From Fidelibacterota bacterium (GTDB lineage Bacteria; Fidelibacterota; UBA8477; JABMPR01), in contig JABMOS010000077.1 of the NCBI GenBank assembly GCA_013203185.1, forward strand, positions 1 to 62,910: a DNA stretch of 62,910 nucleotides. Reading direction: 5' to 3'. The notes beneath the pieces are model-generated. The model worked only from the letters and a program-made list of their open reading frames with translations, ran no database searches and had not been told where the DNA came from. Made by a program: the position numbers and the translations under genes. This document shows, piece after piece, positions 44,924 to 55,032 of this stretch; the stretch's first letter is position 1; each line of letters opens with the position of its first letter.

Positions 44924-47373
44924 TTGGATTCACCCCTTTTTGTAAGTGTTGCTATGATTTGATAGGTTTTGCCCGCATCCATTACTGGGATTTTATTCCC
45001 AGCCAGGGCCTTGCCATCTAGAACCAAGATCACCTCCCCTTTTTCGAGATGATCAGGATTATTTATTTCTATGTGATAAGTGGCACCGCGAAACTTTCTC
45101 TCAATGGAATATCTGCCCCATTCTCCAGGAATGCAGGGATCTATAATCAATCCATGGTAATCTGGTTGTATCCCAAGAATGAAGCGACTAATGGCGTAGT
45201 AATTCCACGAGGCCGTCCCAGTAAGCCAGGAGTTTTTAGCCTCACCTGGTTTGGCAGCATCCATACCAGCAATCATTTGTGAGTAGACGTAGGGCTCTGT
45301 GCGATGAATTTCAGATATATCTTCCAGGTAGGCAGGTGCAATTTTGGTGTAAGTCTCAAAAGCACGGGATCCTCTACCGATTTTTGTTTCGGCAATGGTT
45401 ATCCAGGGATTGTTGTGACAAAAGATACCAGCGTTTTCCTTGTACCCAGGAGGATACGTGGATATCTCGCCCAGATTAAGCTTATAGCTGGTGAATGCCG
45501 GTTGATTGAGGACAATACCGTGCTCACACTCAAGATGCTCCTTGACAGAATCCAGGGTTTGTTGGGCTCGACCATCATCAATACCGATTCCAGCCATGAC
45601 GCACATGCCCTGTGGTTCGATGAATATCTTGCCCTCTTCATTTTCATGGCTGCCCACTTTGTCACCGAAGTGATCATAGGCTCTTAGGAACCATTTACCA
45701 TCCCAGCCATGCTCTGCAACGACCTGTTCCATCTTGGACACTTCTGCCTGTACCCGTTGTACTTCATCCAGATTGCCGATCTCTTGGCAAATTCTGGTGT
45801 ATTCATTACCATAGGCCACAAACATTCCAGCAATAAATACGGATTCAGCCTTCCCACCTTCTTTGTTTTCAGTGGTTTGGAATGATTCGCCTGGTGTTTC
45901 AGAAAAACAATTCAGGTTGAGACAATCATTCCAATCAGCGCGGCCAATAAGTGGTAAGCCATGAGGCCCCAGATTGTTGATGACGTGGTCAAAGGATCTT
46001 TTAAGGTGTTCTGTCATGGGGGCCGCCAGGGTGGGATCGTTTTCAAAATCCACAACCTCATCCAGGATCGAAAAATCTCCAGTTTCCTTTAAGTATTCAC
46101 TCACAGAAAGAATTAACCACAAGGGGTCATCATTAAAACCCGTTCCTACCTCATTATTTCCTCTCTTGGTAAGGGGTTGATATTGATGATACGCTCCACC
46201 ATCTTTTAATTGGGTGGCAGCCAGATCCAGGATTCGTTGTCGGGCTCTTTCAGGAATTTGATGGACAAAACCAATGAGATCCTGATTGGAATCTCGAAAA
46301 CCCATGCCCCTGCCAATGCCACTTTCAAAATAGGAAGCACTGCGAGATAGATTGAAGGTGATCATACATTGGTATGGATTCCAGGTATTTACCATTCTTT
46401 CCAATTTAGGATCCAGACCTTGCACTCGATATGTATCCAACAAGCCAGACCAATACGCCTTCAAATCTGCAAGAGCGTCATCGACCTGACGGGAATGCTT
46501 GAACTGATGGTGCATGGCTTTAGCAATATCTTTATTGATGATTCCCGGTTCAGCCCATTTCTCTTCTGGAGGATTTTCCACGTAACCCAAAACGAACATG
46601 ATATCCCGAGATTCTCCAGGAAAGAGTTCTACTGGAATATGATGAGATGCCATGGGCGACCACCCATGGGCCATAGAATTTTTTGAAACACCACGTGTCA
46701 CCACGTCCGGGTTGTGTAAGCCATTATAGAGTCCGAGAAAGGCTTCCCTATCCGTATCAAAACCAGTCATGGGATCACTACTGGCATAAAAAGCGTAATG
46801 ATTCCGCCGCTCTCTGTACTCGGTTTTATGGTAGATGATTCGCTCTTCTACCTCAACCTCGCCCGTGCTCAAGTTACGTTGGAAATTGGTGGCATCATCC
46901 TGGGCATCCCACAAGGCCCATTCTACAAAGCTAAACAGCTTCAGTTTCTTGGGAACGCTGCCGGTATTCTTTAGTGAAATTCGCTGAACTTCACCCTTGA
47001 AGTTCAGGGGAACAAGATGGGTAACCTCTGCCCTAACCCCGTTTCTCTCACCAGCAATGACGGAATAGCCCAAACCATGGCGACAAGAATATTTTTCCAG
47101 CTTGGCCTGAACCGGTTGCCACCCTGGATTCCAGATATCTTCACCATCTTTGATGTAGAAGTAGGTTCCACTCTGATCCAGGGGAACGCTATTGTATCGA
47201 TATCGGGTAATGCGGCGGAGTTTGGCATCCTGGTAAAACGAATACCCACCTCCAGTATTTGAGATAAGCCTAAAATAATCCTCATTCCCTAAATAGTTGA
47301 TCCAGGGCCAGGGTGTTTTGGGATCCGTGATTACATATTCACGGCGTTCATCATCAAAATATCCGTATTTCAA
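44920..47373 (-). CDS. Cellobiose phosphorylase (GH94)
   Basis: 817 residues, no signal peptide, so cytoplasmic. Splits cellobiose with phosphate into glucose 1-phosphate and glucose, saving one [23 protein letters not shown] and [20 protein letters not shown] are characteristic of the cellobiose phosphorylase branch, and the [10 protein letters not shown] motif (about 478-487) carries the general-acid Asp. The [15 protein letters not shown] segment is also conserved. Placed between the symporter and GH9 genes. Confidence 0.95.
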   Translation of the reverse strand: MKYGYFDDERREYVITDPKTPWPWINYLGNEDYFRLISNTGGGYSFYQDAKLRRITRYRYNSVPLDQSGTYFYIKDGEDIWNPGWQPVQAKLEKYSCRHGLGYSVIAGERNGVRAEVTHLVPLNFKGEVQRISLKNTGSVPKKLKLFSFVEWALWDAQDDATNFQRNLSTGEVEVEERIIYHKTEYRERRNHYAFYASSDPMTGFDTDREAFLGLYNGLHNPDVVTRGVSKNSMAHGWSPMASHHIPVELFPGESRDIMFVLGYVENPPEEKWAEPGIINKDIAKAMHHQFKHSRQVDDALADLKAYWSGLLDTYRVQGLDPKLERMVNTWNPYQCMITFNLSRSASYFESGIGRGMGFRDSNQDLIGFVHQIPERARQRILDLAATQLKDGGAYHQYQPLTKRGNNEVGTGFNDDPLWLILSVSEYLKETGDFSILDEVVDFENDPTLAAPMTEHLKRSFDHVINNLGPHGLPLIGRADWNDCLNLNCFSETPGESFQTTENKEGGKAESVFIAGMFVAYGNEYTRICQEIGNLDEVQRVQAEVSKMEQVVAEHGWDGKWFLRAYDHFGDKVGSHENEEGKIFIEPQGMCVMAGIGIDDGRAQQTLDSVKEHLECEHGIVLNQPAFTSYKLNLGEISTYPPGYKENAGIFCHNNPWITIAETKIGRGSRAFETYTKIAPAYLEDISEIHRTEPYVYSQMIAGMDAAKPGEAKNSWLTGTASWNYYAISRFILGIQPDYHGLIIDPCIPGEWGRYSIERKFRGATYHIEINNPDHLEKGEVILVLDGKALAGNKIPVMDAGKTYQIIATLTKRGESK

Positions 47374-47388
47374 GACCTATCCTTTGCG

Positions 47389-49179
47389 TCAATCGTTTGC
47401 CAGCTCATCAAACCAGCGTTTTTTCAGCCAGTAACTGGTTACTATAGCTATAGACACAGCATAACTCATGGCATTCCACTCACGGATGATGAGAAAGACT
47501 GGCGCCACTACCAATGAGGTCTGCCAGATGATGCCCACTGCAACATTGCTCAGGTCGCGAGCGGCAGAGGCGCCTGTTTTAAATTCTGGATTTTCTTTAA
47601 GAACTTCTGCTGCAACTGGCGCCCAGAATCCCCAGGGACGAACTGACTTGTAGAAAGATTTGAGATCATCCATCTCGTCAGGGTTTGTCAGGAGACTTCC
47701 CAGAATACTTCCCAGGGCACCAACACCCATCGTAACAGGGAAATAGTACAAATAATCCGAAGCTGGTACAATCTGAGCCAGAACCATGGCTGTCACTATT
47801 CCAGAGACCATTCCCCAGAAGTATCCATAGCCATTAAAGCGCCACCAGTGCCATTTCAAGACGTTTGGAGCGGTGAAGCCACCCCATAGACCAGTTACGA
47901 TCCACCCCATGGCAGAATGGATGCTCTCAGCCTGAGTACCCATGACAACACCCACCACAACGATGAGGATACTGGCACCATAACTCATCCAGATAACTTT
48001 CTTCTCGCTGGCATCTGGATTGATATACCTTTTGTAGATATCATTTATCAGATAGGCAGCCCCGGCATTTACCGTAGAATCAAAAGTACTCATATAGGCT
48101 GCCAGTAGGCCTGCGATGACCAAGCCCGTGACCCCAACTGGGAAAAACTCTCGAATCACAAAGGGCATAAGCATTTCAAAATCGGCTGTCCCTCCCATGT
48201 TCCGTAATTCACCACTAAAGAAGACCAATCCAAGCACCGCAATCCCACCAATCATGAGCCAGCGTGGAATGAGCGCAGCCGAAACCATACCGCTCATCAT
48301 GGCAGATTCTTTGGGGCTGCGAGTAGCCAGAACACGCTGCATATCATAATTGGGAGCTGTACCAGCCATACTGGTGAGAATCCCCTTGAAGAGCATCATC
48401 ATCCATACTATGGTGAACATGTTGTAGCCGTCTGTCTTAATCTTTTCAGTCACGGATGGGAGCAGACCCGACCAATCCAAATCAAGTGTATAGCCGAAAA
48501 ATAACGTTTTCCAGCCATCTGGTATGACGGCATTAAGGGCATCTGGAGACACATTGGTCATGGCGATCACAGCAATAAAAAGAGAGGCTATGGTTAACAT
48601 GATAAATTGGAATACATCAGTAATAACCACACTGAACATGCCACCAAGGATGACATAAAAGGTTGTTATTCCCATGAGGACCATGGCATATGTATCCGGA
48701 GTCCAATCCCAGGGTAGAAATGCTGCAGCAAACCGACCCACACCCTGATAGGCATAAATCAGGAAACTAACAACGGAGATCAACGCGAATACAACAATGG
48801 CTATACGTGAAAGTTCTGCCCCGCGTCCTTTTCCAAAACGAGTTCCGATCCATTCAGCACCTGTAACCACACCACTTCGTCGAATCCAAACGGCCAGATA
48901 GATCATGAGGAATATTTGATTAAATGTGGGCCATAACCAGGGAAGCCAGGTCCCTTTAAGCCCATAAACGAATAACATACTCACCAACCACATGGTACCG
49001 GCTATATCAAACATACTTGAGGCATTTGAAACGCCGAGGACATACCAGGGGATACTTCTGCCACCGAGGAAGTAGGCATCCATTCCCTCTCCTGCCCTGC
49101 TTCTCAACCAGAGTCCCATGAGGATAACGGCGACGAGATAGATAATAATTATAGAACTATCAATGATGTGGAGGGTCAT
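47389..49179 (-). CDS. Sodium:solute symporter (SSS family)
   Basis: 596 residues with about 13-14 membrane helices. LLAAYMSTFDSTVNAGAAYL, near residue 365, is the Na+-binding helix signature of the SSS/LeuT-fold family, and GRSIPWYVLGVSNASSMFDI is the conserved first-helix region. It lies 15 bp upstream of GH94 and is the only importer in the glucan locus, so cellobiose, glucose or short cello-oligosaccharides are likely substrates. That assignment rests on context only. Confidence 0.88.
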   Translation of the reverse strand: MTLHIIDSSIIIIYLVAVILMGLWLRSRAGEGMDAYFLGGRSIPWYVLGVSNASSMFDIAGTMWLVSMLFVYGLKGTWLPWLWPTFNQIFLMIYLAVWIRRSGVVTGAEWIGTRFGKGRGAELSRIAIVVFALISVVSFLIYAYQGVGRFAAAFLPWDWTPDTYAMVLMGITTFYVILGGMFSVVITDVFQFIMLTIASLFIAVIAMTNVSPDALNAVIPDGWKTLFFGYTLDLDWSGLLPSVTEKIKTDGYNMFTIVWMMMLFKGILTSMAGTAPNYDMQRVLATRSPKESAMMSGMVSAALIPRWLMIGGIAVLGLVFFSGELRNMGGTADFEMLMPFVIREFFPVGVTGLVIAGLLAAYMSTFDSTVNAGAAYLINDIYKRYINPDASEKKVIWMSYGASILIVVVGVVMGTQAESIHSAMGWIVTGLWGGFTAPNVLKWHWWRFNGYGYFWGMVSGIVTAMVLAQIVPASDYLYYFPVTMGVGALGSILGSLLTNPDEMDDLKSFYKSVRPWGFWAPVAAEVLKENPEFKTGASAARDLSNVAVGIIWQTSLVVAPVFLIIREWNAMSYAVSIAIVTSYWLKKRWFDELAND

Positions 49180-49207
49180 AATCAGATGCTCCTTTAAGGC
49201 TTTTTAA

Positions 49208-51046
49208 CTAATTATTTTTACTGGGATTGGGTAAACTCTTGTAGTATTCCTGGAGAACATAGAATGCCTGCTTCTTCTCCCCGTTGCTGCCAATCAATCC
49301 CTTGCGATTCCAGCCATCCTGAATGACAGGGAGTACACGGCGAGGGGAATGAAAATCAACCAGGATCCACGGTGTTGCTCCTCGTAATTGAGGAATTCTC
49401 TGAATCATCTCAATGGACTCTCGATATAGATACTTTTGAAATTCTTCAGTCCAGATTGTGAGGCTATCACCATGTAAACCCTGAAGGGCACCACCACCAA
49501 ATTCAGATATGATGACAGGCTTATCTTGGTCAATTGCCCACTTGATTTTATCACACTTTTCCGGCAAACCATCATACCAACCGATGTATTGGTTAAAGCT
49601 TAACACATCCACATAATCTGCAAAAGGATCTGATATTTTTCTGGTCAGCCCACCTTCGCCCTCCCCATGCATTTCCAGGGCAGCGCTGATAAGCCGAGTA
49701 TCATCCTGCTTTAATGTGAAATCACGCAGCTTCTTCAGGAAAACCATCCTGGCATCACTGACCGGTGTCTCATTTGCCATGGACCAGATGATGACAGAGG
49801 CTCGATTCTTGTCACGTGATATAACTTCGCTAAGTTGCTGCTGTGCAGTGGCATAGGTCTGTACATTCTCCCACGAGATTGTCCAATAAACTGGATTCTC
49901 TTCCCAGACCAACATCCCCATTTCATCAGCCAGATCAACCATGTTTTCATTATGAGGATAATGGGCCAGGCGTACATAATTACATCCCAATTCTTTGGCC
50001 CACCCTAGGAGTAGACGCGCATCCTCCATGCTGTGTGCTCGACCTCCCCGAAGCGGGTTCTCTTCATGGATGGAAATTCCTTTTAGAAAGATTGATTCTC
50101 CATTTAGCAATATGTCAGGACCATTGGTTTGAATAGTGCGAAAACCAATCTGATCATGAAGCTCTTCACTCCCCAATTTAATAATCACATCATAGAGTTT
50201 GGGGTTATCAGGCGACCAGTATTTGATCCTTTTGGAGATGATGCTTAAATCTGCACGACCCAACTCATCTGTTTTTAGTTTTTTTCTCAGCTTCAATTCA
50301 GGGATAAGCAGTTCAACCTTGCGATTGCTCTTGGACACCCCATCAAGTTGTATGTAACCGGCAATTGTCCGTTTGGAATCCTTCCCAAGTTGAACAAAAT
50401 AGTCCTTTATGAATGTCTCAGGCACTTCCACAATTTGGACATCCCTGGTGAGACCCCCAAAATTCCACCAGTCTGTATTAACTGTGGGGACTTCATCCTT
50501 TTTACGTTTGTTATCAACCTTGACGATGAGGAAGTTATCTTTTTCTTTCAGTAAATTTGTAATCTCATAGTTGAAGGGTGTAAAGCCACCTTTGTGCATT
50601 CCCAATTTGTGGCCATTCAGGTAAACATCAGTCTGATAATTGGCGGCACCAAAGTGGACGAATACACGATTGTCTACTGAAACTCTGTTATAGTCGAAGG
50701 ATTTCTTTAGCCAGATCGTTCCTTCGTAGTAGAAAAGCTTTTCTCGTTGAGAATTCCAATCACCAGGCACTTCAAGTGTTTCCGATAGGTCAAAGTCGTA
50801 TTCAACTCTGTCCCAGGGGTTTACGGGTTTTTGATTGGCGAAGTATCCACCACTCTTGCTGGGGTCTTCTGCTTCGTCAAAGGGTCTATAGCGATAGTTG
50901 TAATACCCATTTTCATAGGGATCCACAATATAGTTCCAGGCCCCGTTTAGTGAGGTTGTAGTTCTGCCCGAGATGTTCTGAATCAAAGGTTCGTATCCCC
51001 AGGCTACCATGACAAGGAGCAGAAAAAAGGTCAATCGTTTGAGCAT
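49208..51046 (-). CDS. Secreted glycoside hydrolase family 2 enzyme
   Basis: 612 residues with a signal peptide (about 1-17). Three GH2 domains in order: sugar-binding jelly roll (about 30-215: SLNGAWNYIVDPYE, VYLNGHKLGMHKGGF), Ig-like (about 217-300), and a TIM barrel (about 310-600). Acid/base is the Glu in WSMANETP, nucleophile the Glu in VIISEFGGG. Layout fits beta-glucuronidase/galactosidase/mannosidase; substrate cannot be told. In this locus it may remove side chains or act as an exo-enzyme. No lipobox or sorting domain. Confidence 0.88.
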   Translation of the reverse strand: MLKRLTFFLLLVMVAWGYEPLIQNISGRTTTSLNGAWNYIVDPYENGYYNYRYRPFDEAEDPSKSGGYFANQKPVNPWDRVEYDFDLSETLEVPGDWNSQREKLFYYEGTIWLKKSFDYNRVSVDNRVFVHFGAANYQTDVYLNGHKLGMHKGGFTPFNYEITNLLKEKDNFLIVKVDNKRKKDEVPTVNTDWWNFGGLTRDVQIVEVPETFIKDYFVQLGKDSKRTIAGYIQLDGVSKSNRKVELLIPELKLRKKLKTDELGRADLSIISKRIKYWSPDNPKLYDVIIKLGSEELHDQIGFRTIQTNGPDILLNGESIFLKGISIHEENPLRGGRAHSMEDARLLLGWAKELGCNYVRLAHYPHNENMVDLADEMGMLVWEENPVYWTISWENVQTYATAQQQLSEVISRDKNRASVIIWSMANETPVSDARMVFLKKLRDFTLKQDDTRLISAALEMHGEGEGGLTRKISDPFADYVDVLSFNQYIGWYDGLPEKCDKIKWAIDQDKPVIISEFGGGALQGLHGDSLTIWTEEFQKYLYRESIEMIQRIPQLRGATPWILVDFHSPRRVLPVIQDGWNRKGLIGSNGEKKQAFYVLQEYYKSLPNPSKNN

Positions 51047-51062
51047 ATGGAACTCCTAAGTA

Positions 51063-52346
51063 TTATTCAACACTGCCACGAATAGGATAAGAATAATGGG
51101 TTGTAGTAGAATCTATTCGTGCCAGCACCCGGTACGTATACAAGACGCCAGTAGATAGATTAATATCTTCATACTCGTCTGCTATCCCGCCCAACTCTGC
51201 AATTTCCTCAAATGATGCATCCCCCACGCGGCGTTGCACAAATATTCTGTCATTTTCTGTTGTCCGGTTTCTCCATGATACTTTGAGTTTTCCAGATCCA
51301 GATCTCAGGGATACATCCGTGGGACCATCGGGGTGTGCGTGTATGAGTATATCTTTCACTTCTGGCCAAGTCCGGTCTTCCCTTTCATAAATCCTGAACC
51401 ATCCCCCATCATCCCATACTTGGAAGGGAATATTGTTTCGGAGTGCCTCTTCCACATAGGTAGCATAATGACGCATTCTGGAATTGTAGTCGCATTCTTG
51501 AACCGCCCCGAACTCACTAATCATAGCCGGGATATTGTTTGCAACTGACCAATCACCTGCCTGTTTGAACATGGCAACCAGGGAGCTGATGTCTTCTGGC
51601 GTTCCCCAGGTCCCCTGCCCTTCACCTGCAAATGACCAGGGATCGTAGGAGTGCCAATAGGCCATGAGGTAATCGTCATCCAGAATCGCAGCAGACATCA
51701 TTTGCTCAAGAGAAGACCATTCATGCCCTGAATAGATGACAATCCTGGTGGGATTATTTATCCGAATAATGGGCAATATTCTAGCATTGAGATCATCTAC
51801 CTCTGATGCGGTTAATCCATGTGGTTCATTGATCATTTCAAATAAAAGCTTATCTGATTTACCTTGGAATCTTTCTGCTATCTGGGTCCAGATGGACTCA
51901 AATCGGGCAACATTCGTATCCGAATAATTTACTTTGAGCCAATCCTCATGGTGGGCATTGAGAATGATATAAAGGTCACGATCTAGACCCCAACTAATGA
52001 CCTCATCCACTCGGGCCATCCAGGCAGGATCAACGGTATAAGGTGGGTAATCCAATGTATGGGGACCCCATCTTACGGGAACACGAACACAGGTAAAGCC
52101 CACTGATTTGTAATCATCAAAATAATACTCAAGGGCTGGACCATTATTCCATCCTCCCTCATTATCCGGTTCAAGAGTATTGCCAAGGTTAATTCCACGA
52201 AGCATGAGAGGAATCATGTCCTGAGCCGTAGTGAGCGTGTCCTCTACTTGTTGCAAACTATCCTTATCCTGATCTGTACAAGCCACTGTTGCCAGCAGGA
52301 TGATCAATAAATAGATACGTACGAAATGAGGAGTAAAAGAAGTCAT
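51063..52346 (-). CDS. GH5 endoglucanase-like lipoprotein with C-terminal Fn3-like domain
   Basis: 427 residues. Lipobox ending at C23 (TVACTD). GH5 TIM barrel (about 45-335) with GINLGNTLEP, VRVPVRW, acid/base E174 in MINEPHG and nucleophile E278 in MISEFGA. Residues about 338-427 form a fibronectin III-like module (TDVSLRSGSGKLKVSWRNRT). Likely a surface or periplasmic beta-1,4-glucanase. Upstream neighbour is the DUF4956 gene (41-bp gap), downstream the GH2 gene (16 bp). Confidence 0.9.
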   Translation of the reverse strand: MTSFTPHFVRIYLLIILLATVACTDQDKDSLQQVEDTLTTAQDMIPLMLRGINLGNTLEPDNEGGWNNGPALEYYFDDYKSVGFTCVRVPVRWGPHTLDYPPYTVDPAWMARVDEVISWGLDRDLYIILNAHHEDWLKVNYSDTNVARFESIWTQIAERFQGKSDKLLFEMINEPHGLTASEVDDLNARILPIIRINNPTRIVIYSGHEWSSLEQMMSAAILDDDYLMAYWHSYDPWSFAGEGQGTWGTPEDISSLVAMFKQAGDWSVANNIPAMISEFGAVQECDYNSRMRHYATYVEEALRNNIPFQVWDDGGWFRIYEREDRTWPEVKDILIHAHPDGPTDVSLRSGSGKLKVSWRNRTTENDRIFVQRRVGDASFEEIAELGGIADEYEDINLSTGVLYTYRVLARIDSTTTHYSYPIRGSVE

Positions 52347-52387
52347 GAAGTCTCCGTCAGATACTGAGAGGAATGGGTTTAGGTCAA

Positions 52388-53071
52388 CTAACTGGCAAGG
52401 GACTCGTCTGAGTAAAGATTTATTTTATCCACATCTTCCAGTCTGGATAGTTCCTTGACAAACTCATTCCCCTGTGAGGTTTGTTTGAGTGTCACGTAAT
52501 AGGATATCTCATAGTGTTTGTTGCTGCCCAAGGATCTCACATTCACCATGGTGTATGAACGACAATGGGACTTTATCACATCTATATACGGTGGCTCATC
52601 CCCGTTGTGATCCCCACCATAAGCAAACTGTAGCAAGTTTTCATCACTTCTGTGAGAGCCGTATCCAATCTTACTCATGACCAGCAGAACGGCGCTAATG
52701 CTCAGGGTGCCAATGATGGCGATCTGAGCCAGTCCAACGCCTGCAGCCAAACCTATGGTGAGAGAAAAGAAGATAAATACGATATCCATGGGATCTTTAA
52801 CCGCCGTCCGAAATCTGATGATTGACATGGCACCAACCAATCCGAAAGCCCTGGCTAAATTATTGCCAATAACTATGATAACGACTGTGGTTATCATTGC
52901 CAGTACAACCAGAGAATTTGAAATACTCTTTGAATAGGAAGCCCCGCCAAAAGTCATTTTGTAGGTTTGTGCAATGACCAAACCGCACAAAAACGCTACA
53001 AGTAGGTTCAGGAGAACATCCCCAGTGCGGATATTCATGTCCATAAGTGACTGTAAATCGAATAATTGCAT
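52388..53071 (-). CDS. DUF4956 membrane protein
   Basis: 227 residues, about four membrane helices in the first 135 residues (LLNLLVAFLCGLVIAQTYKM, LVVLAMITTVVIIVIGNNLA, DIVFIFFSLTIGLAAGVGLA), then a soluble C-terminal domain of about 90 residues. The central AFGLVGAMSIIRFRTAVKDP motif identifies DUF4956. The function is unknown; it is often encoded beside VTC-domain genes, as here (11-bp gap). Confidence 0.88.
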   Translation of the reverse strand: MQLFDLQSLMDMNIRTGDVLLNLLVAFLCGLVIAQTYKMTFGGASYSKSISNSLVVLAMITTVVIIVIGNNLARAFGLVGAMSIIRFRTAVKDPMDIVFIFFSLTIGLAAGVGLAQIAIIGTLSISAVLLVMSKIGYGSHRSDENLLQFAYGGDHNGDEPPYIDVIKSHCRSYTMVNVRSLGSNKHYEISYYVTLKQTSQGNEFVKELSRLEDVDKINLYSDESLAS

Positions 53072-53082
53072 ACTTTGTCTTT

Positions 53083-53850
53083 CTAGTAATGACTCATGGA
53101 AATTATTTCACGTTTGGTGCAATCCCCGACGTGTCTATAATGAATATCCACTCCTCGCACATACTTGGAGTAGGCTTGTTTGTTCAGATTATACTTTCGA
53201 ATTATACGGCGGAACCATTCAGGGACTGGGTTTTCAGATTTGTATTCCAGTACAAAATCTCGCTCAAGAAATGGAAGCAATCGCTCTTCTTCAAAAAGAT
53301 CGTCCAGGCCAGGAAACATCATTGATCGAATGTTACTGTCAAATGTAATCCGGTCAGTATGGTTAAATTTTCCGATATACGCTTCTCTGGTGTAAGTCAC
53401 CAGATTCACAGGGACGCGCGAACTTCGTTTTAGATAGAAAAGAAATTTGCTGGCTTTTTCATGAGAGTTTGGGAAATCTTTCCGGTATGGAAGCAGCTTT
53501 TCCATATCCCCTCCTGCGAGGAGATTGGCAACATCAGCGTATTTGACTGGTGTTCTATCTTTGGAAATAAAGGTATTATTTTTCCACTTTATCTCGAGAA
53601 ATACTTCACTCTCCAGGCTCATTTGATTGTAACCACGAACTCGCAATTTCTTGCGCATCTGCAGTCCTGCATGCTTCTCGTAGTAATCTTTGAGGTCAAA
53701 TGAGTCAAAATAAATAGATCGAATTTCGTAAATATTGGATTCCTGGAGAGCGATATGATTATCTACAATCACATAGGGAGCAATGGCCTCACGGATATCA
53801 TCCATGGCGTACATGGGGATGAGATATTTATCTTCTTGACGACCAGGCAT
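53083..53850 (-). CDS. VTC-domain protein (polyphosphate polymerase-like)
   Basis: 255 residues forming one VTC/triphosphate-tunnel domain. Basic and acidic tunnel residues are visible in EIRSIYFDS, MRKKLRVRGY, VFLEIKWK, VTYTREAY, RITFDSNIR and FVLEYKS, ending with SKYVRGVDI. Eukaryotic VTC4 makes polyphosphate from ATP with this fold; bacterial members are little studied. It lies between an adaptor-like gene and DUF4956 within the glucan locus. Whether it makes polyphosphate here is not shown by the sequence. Confidence 0.88.
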   Translation of the reverse strand: MPGRQEDKYLIPMYAMDDIREAIAPYVIVDNHIALQESNIYEIRSIYFDSFDLKDYYEKHAGLQMRKKLRVRGYNQMSLESEVFLEIKWKNNTFISKDRTPVKYADVANLLAGGDMEKLLPYRKDFPNSHEKASKFLFYLKRSSRVPVNLVTYTREAYIGKFNHTDRITFDSNIRSMMFPGLDDLFEEERLLPFLERDFVLEYKSENPVPEWFRRIIRKYNLNKQAYSKYVRGVDIHYRHVGDCTKREIISMSHY

Positions 53851-53857
53851 ATGCGAC

Positions 53858-54904
53858 CTAGAACAAGTCTTTCAACATTTGGAACACACTCTTTGAGGAA
53901 AATTTGACCGATGCTTCCAGTATTTGCCCAGGTACCAAAACACCTTCGGCATTGTCAATCCTGATACGAACCAGAATTAATTGGTCGTTGCCAACCCTTA
54001 AAATATGGTCATCTACTTCCATTTGCTCAGCACTAACAACCTGTTGGAAATTGGGACCAATCAAGGTCAGCTGAGATGTCCATTCTACCGTGCTATGGGA
54101 TCCCCCCTGAATGGGCAACATGGCCACCAACGTATCAACTTGCTCAATACTTATGAGGGTATCTTGGGACAATGGAAATGATAACTTTCCAGAAAGGGGG
54201 CTCACAAATGTCATCTGCATCAATACATCACGTGCCAGCTCCAACTTTTTCTCTTCATCTGCAATCTGAGTAAGAATTACATCTAATTTTCTTGATTGAG
54301 CACCGCTGAGAGCAGATCCAAGATCGGCTTCTGCAATTGAAACCCTGATGGCATCCAACTTTTCCCTGCGGACTTCAAGGTCATATTCCTGTTGAGGAAT
54401 GATTTTCCCATCAAGGAGACTTTTTGATCGTTCAAGGATTTTTTGCTGCTCTTCCAGTCTCGTCTTGGCATAGGTCAAATTGAGTCTGGCGGCTTCAATT
54501 TCAGTCTGCTTGCTACCAGATCGTTCAAATTCTAAAGAGGCCTTAAGGGTATTGATATTGCCTTCGAGACTTACAATTTTGTCAGAAAGCGTTGACGAAT
54601 ACAGCCAGGCAAGGGTATCCCCTGCTGCCACCAGTCCCCGTGATAATCCAGGATTCGTTTTGTAAAGGATGAGACCGCCACGATCTGGAACTAAACTCCT
54701 GGAAATAAGTGTTCGGTTCCCCCATAAATCTTTATGTGATGTGAAGTAGGATCCATTTCCATTGGATACTACTTGAAATTCTGAGGATGCAGTGACCACT
54801 GCCTTGAGTGAGGTACCCTGGGGAAAAGGAACAAACATAAGTACCACAATAAGTACTGATGCGATGGCTATATAAGGGGTTGTCCGTTTGTGCTTTACAA
54901 TCAT
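53858..54904 (-). CDS. HlyD-like single-span adaptor protein
   Basis: 348 residues. Short cytoplasmic start, one membrane helix (about 11-28), a lipoyl-like region (RGLVAAGDTLAWLYS), a coiled-coil hairpin (about 105-215), the matching half FVSPLSGKLSFPLSQ, and a beta C-terminus. This is the fold of HlyD/RND-type adaptors, but no ABC or RND partner is encoded beside it; the next genes are VTC and DUF4956 (7-bp gap). It may connect that module to the periplasm. A promoter candidate lies upstream at 54984-55013. Confidence 0.75.
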   Translation of the reverse strand: MIVKHKRTTPYIAIASVLIVVLMFVPFPQGTSLKAVVTASSEFQVVSNGNGSYFTSHKDLWGNRTLISRSLVPDRGGLILYKTNPGLSRGLVAAGDTLAWLYSSTLSDKIVSLEGNINTLKASLEFERSGSKQTEIEAARLNLTYAKTRLEEQQKILERSKSLLDGKIIPQQEYDLEVRREKLDAIRVSIAEADLGSALSGAQSRKLDVILTQIADEEKKLELARDVLMQMTFVSPLSGKLSFPLSQDTLISIEQVDTLVAMLPIQGGSHSTVEWTSQLTLIGPNFQQVVSAEQMEVDDHILRVGNDQLILVRIRIDNAEGVLVPGQILEASVKFSSKSVFQMLKDLF

Positions 54905-54983
54905 CTAGATACCAGATTCCTTCAAAATTGAATCAAATTAGTTTTCAAAGCATGAGACGCTGTAATCCCAACTTTCATTTGCT

Positions 54984-55013
54984 ACTATAAAAAATCAGCG
55001 GTCCTCCATTCAA
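54984..55013 (-). promoter_or_regulatory. Probable sigma70 promoter inside the glucan locus
   Basis: On the minus strand, TTGAAT (55008-55013), an 18-nt spacer and TATAGT (54984-54989), in the 128-bp gap between the second GH5 and the adaptor. It would start a separate transcript for adaptor-VTC-DUF4956 and perhaps the genes down to GH9. Confidence 0.45.
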
Positions 55014-55032
55014 AATTCATTACAAATCTTGC

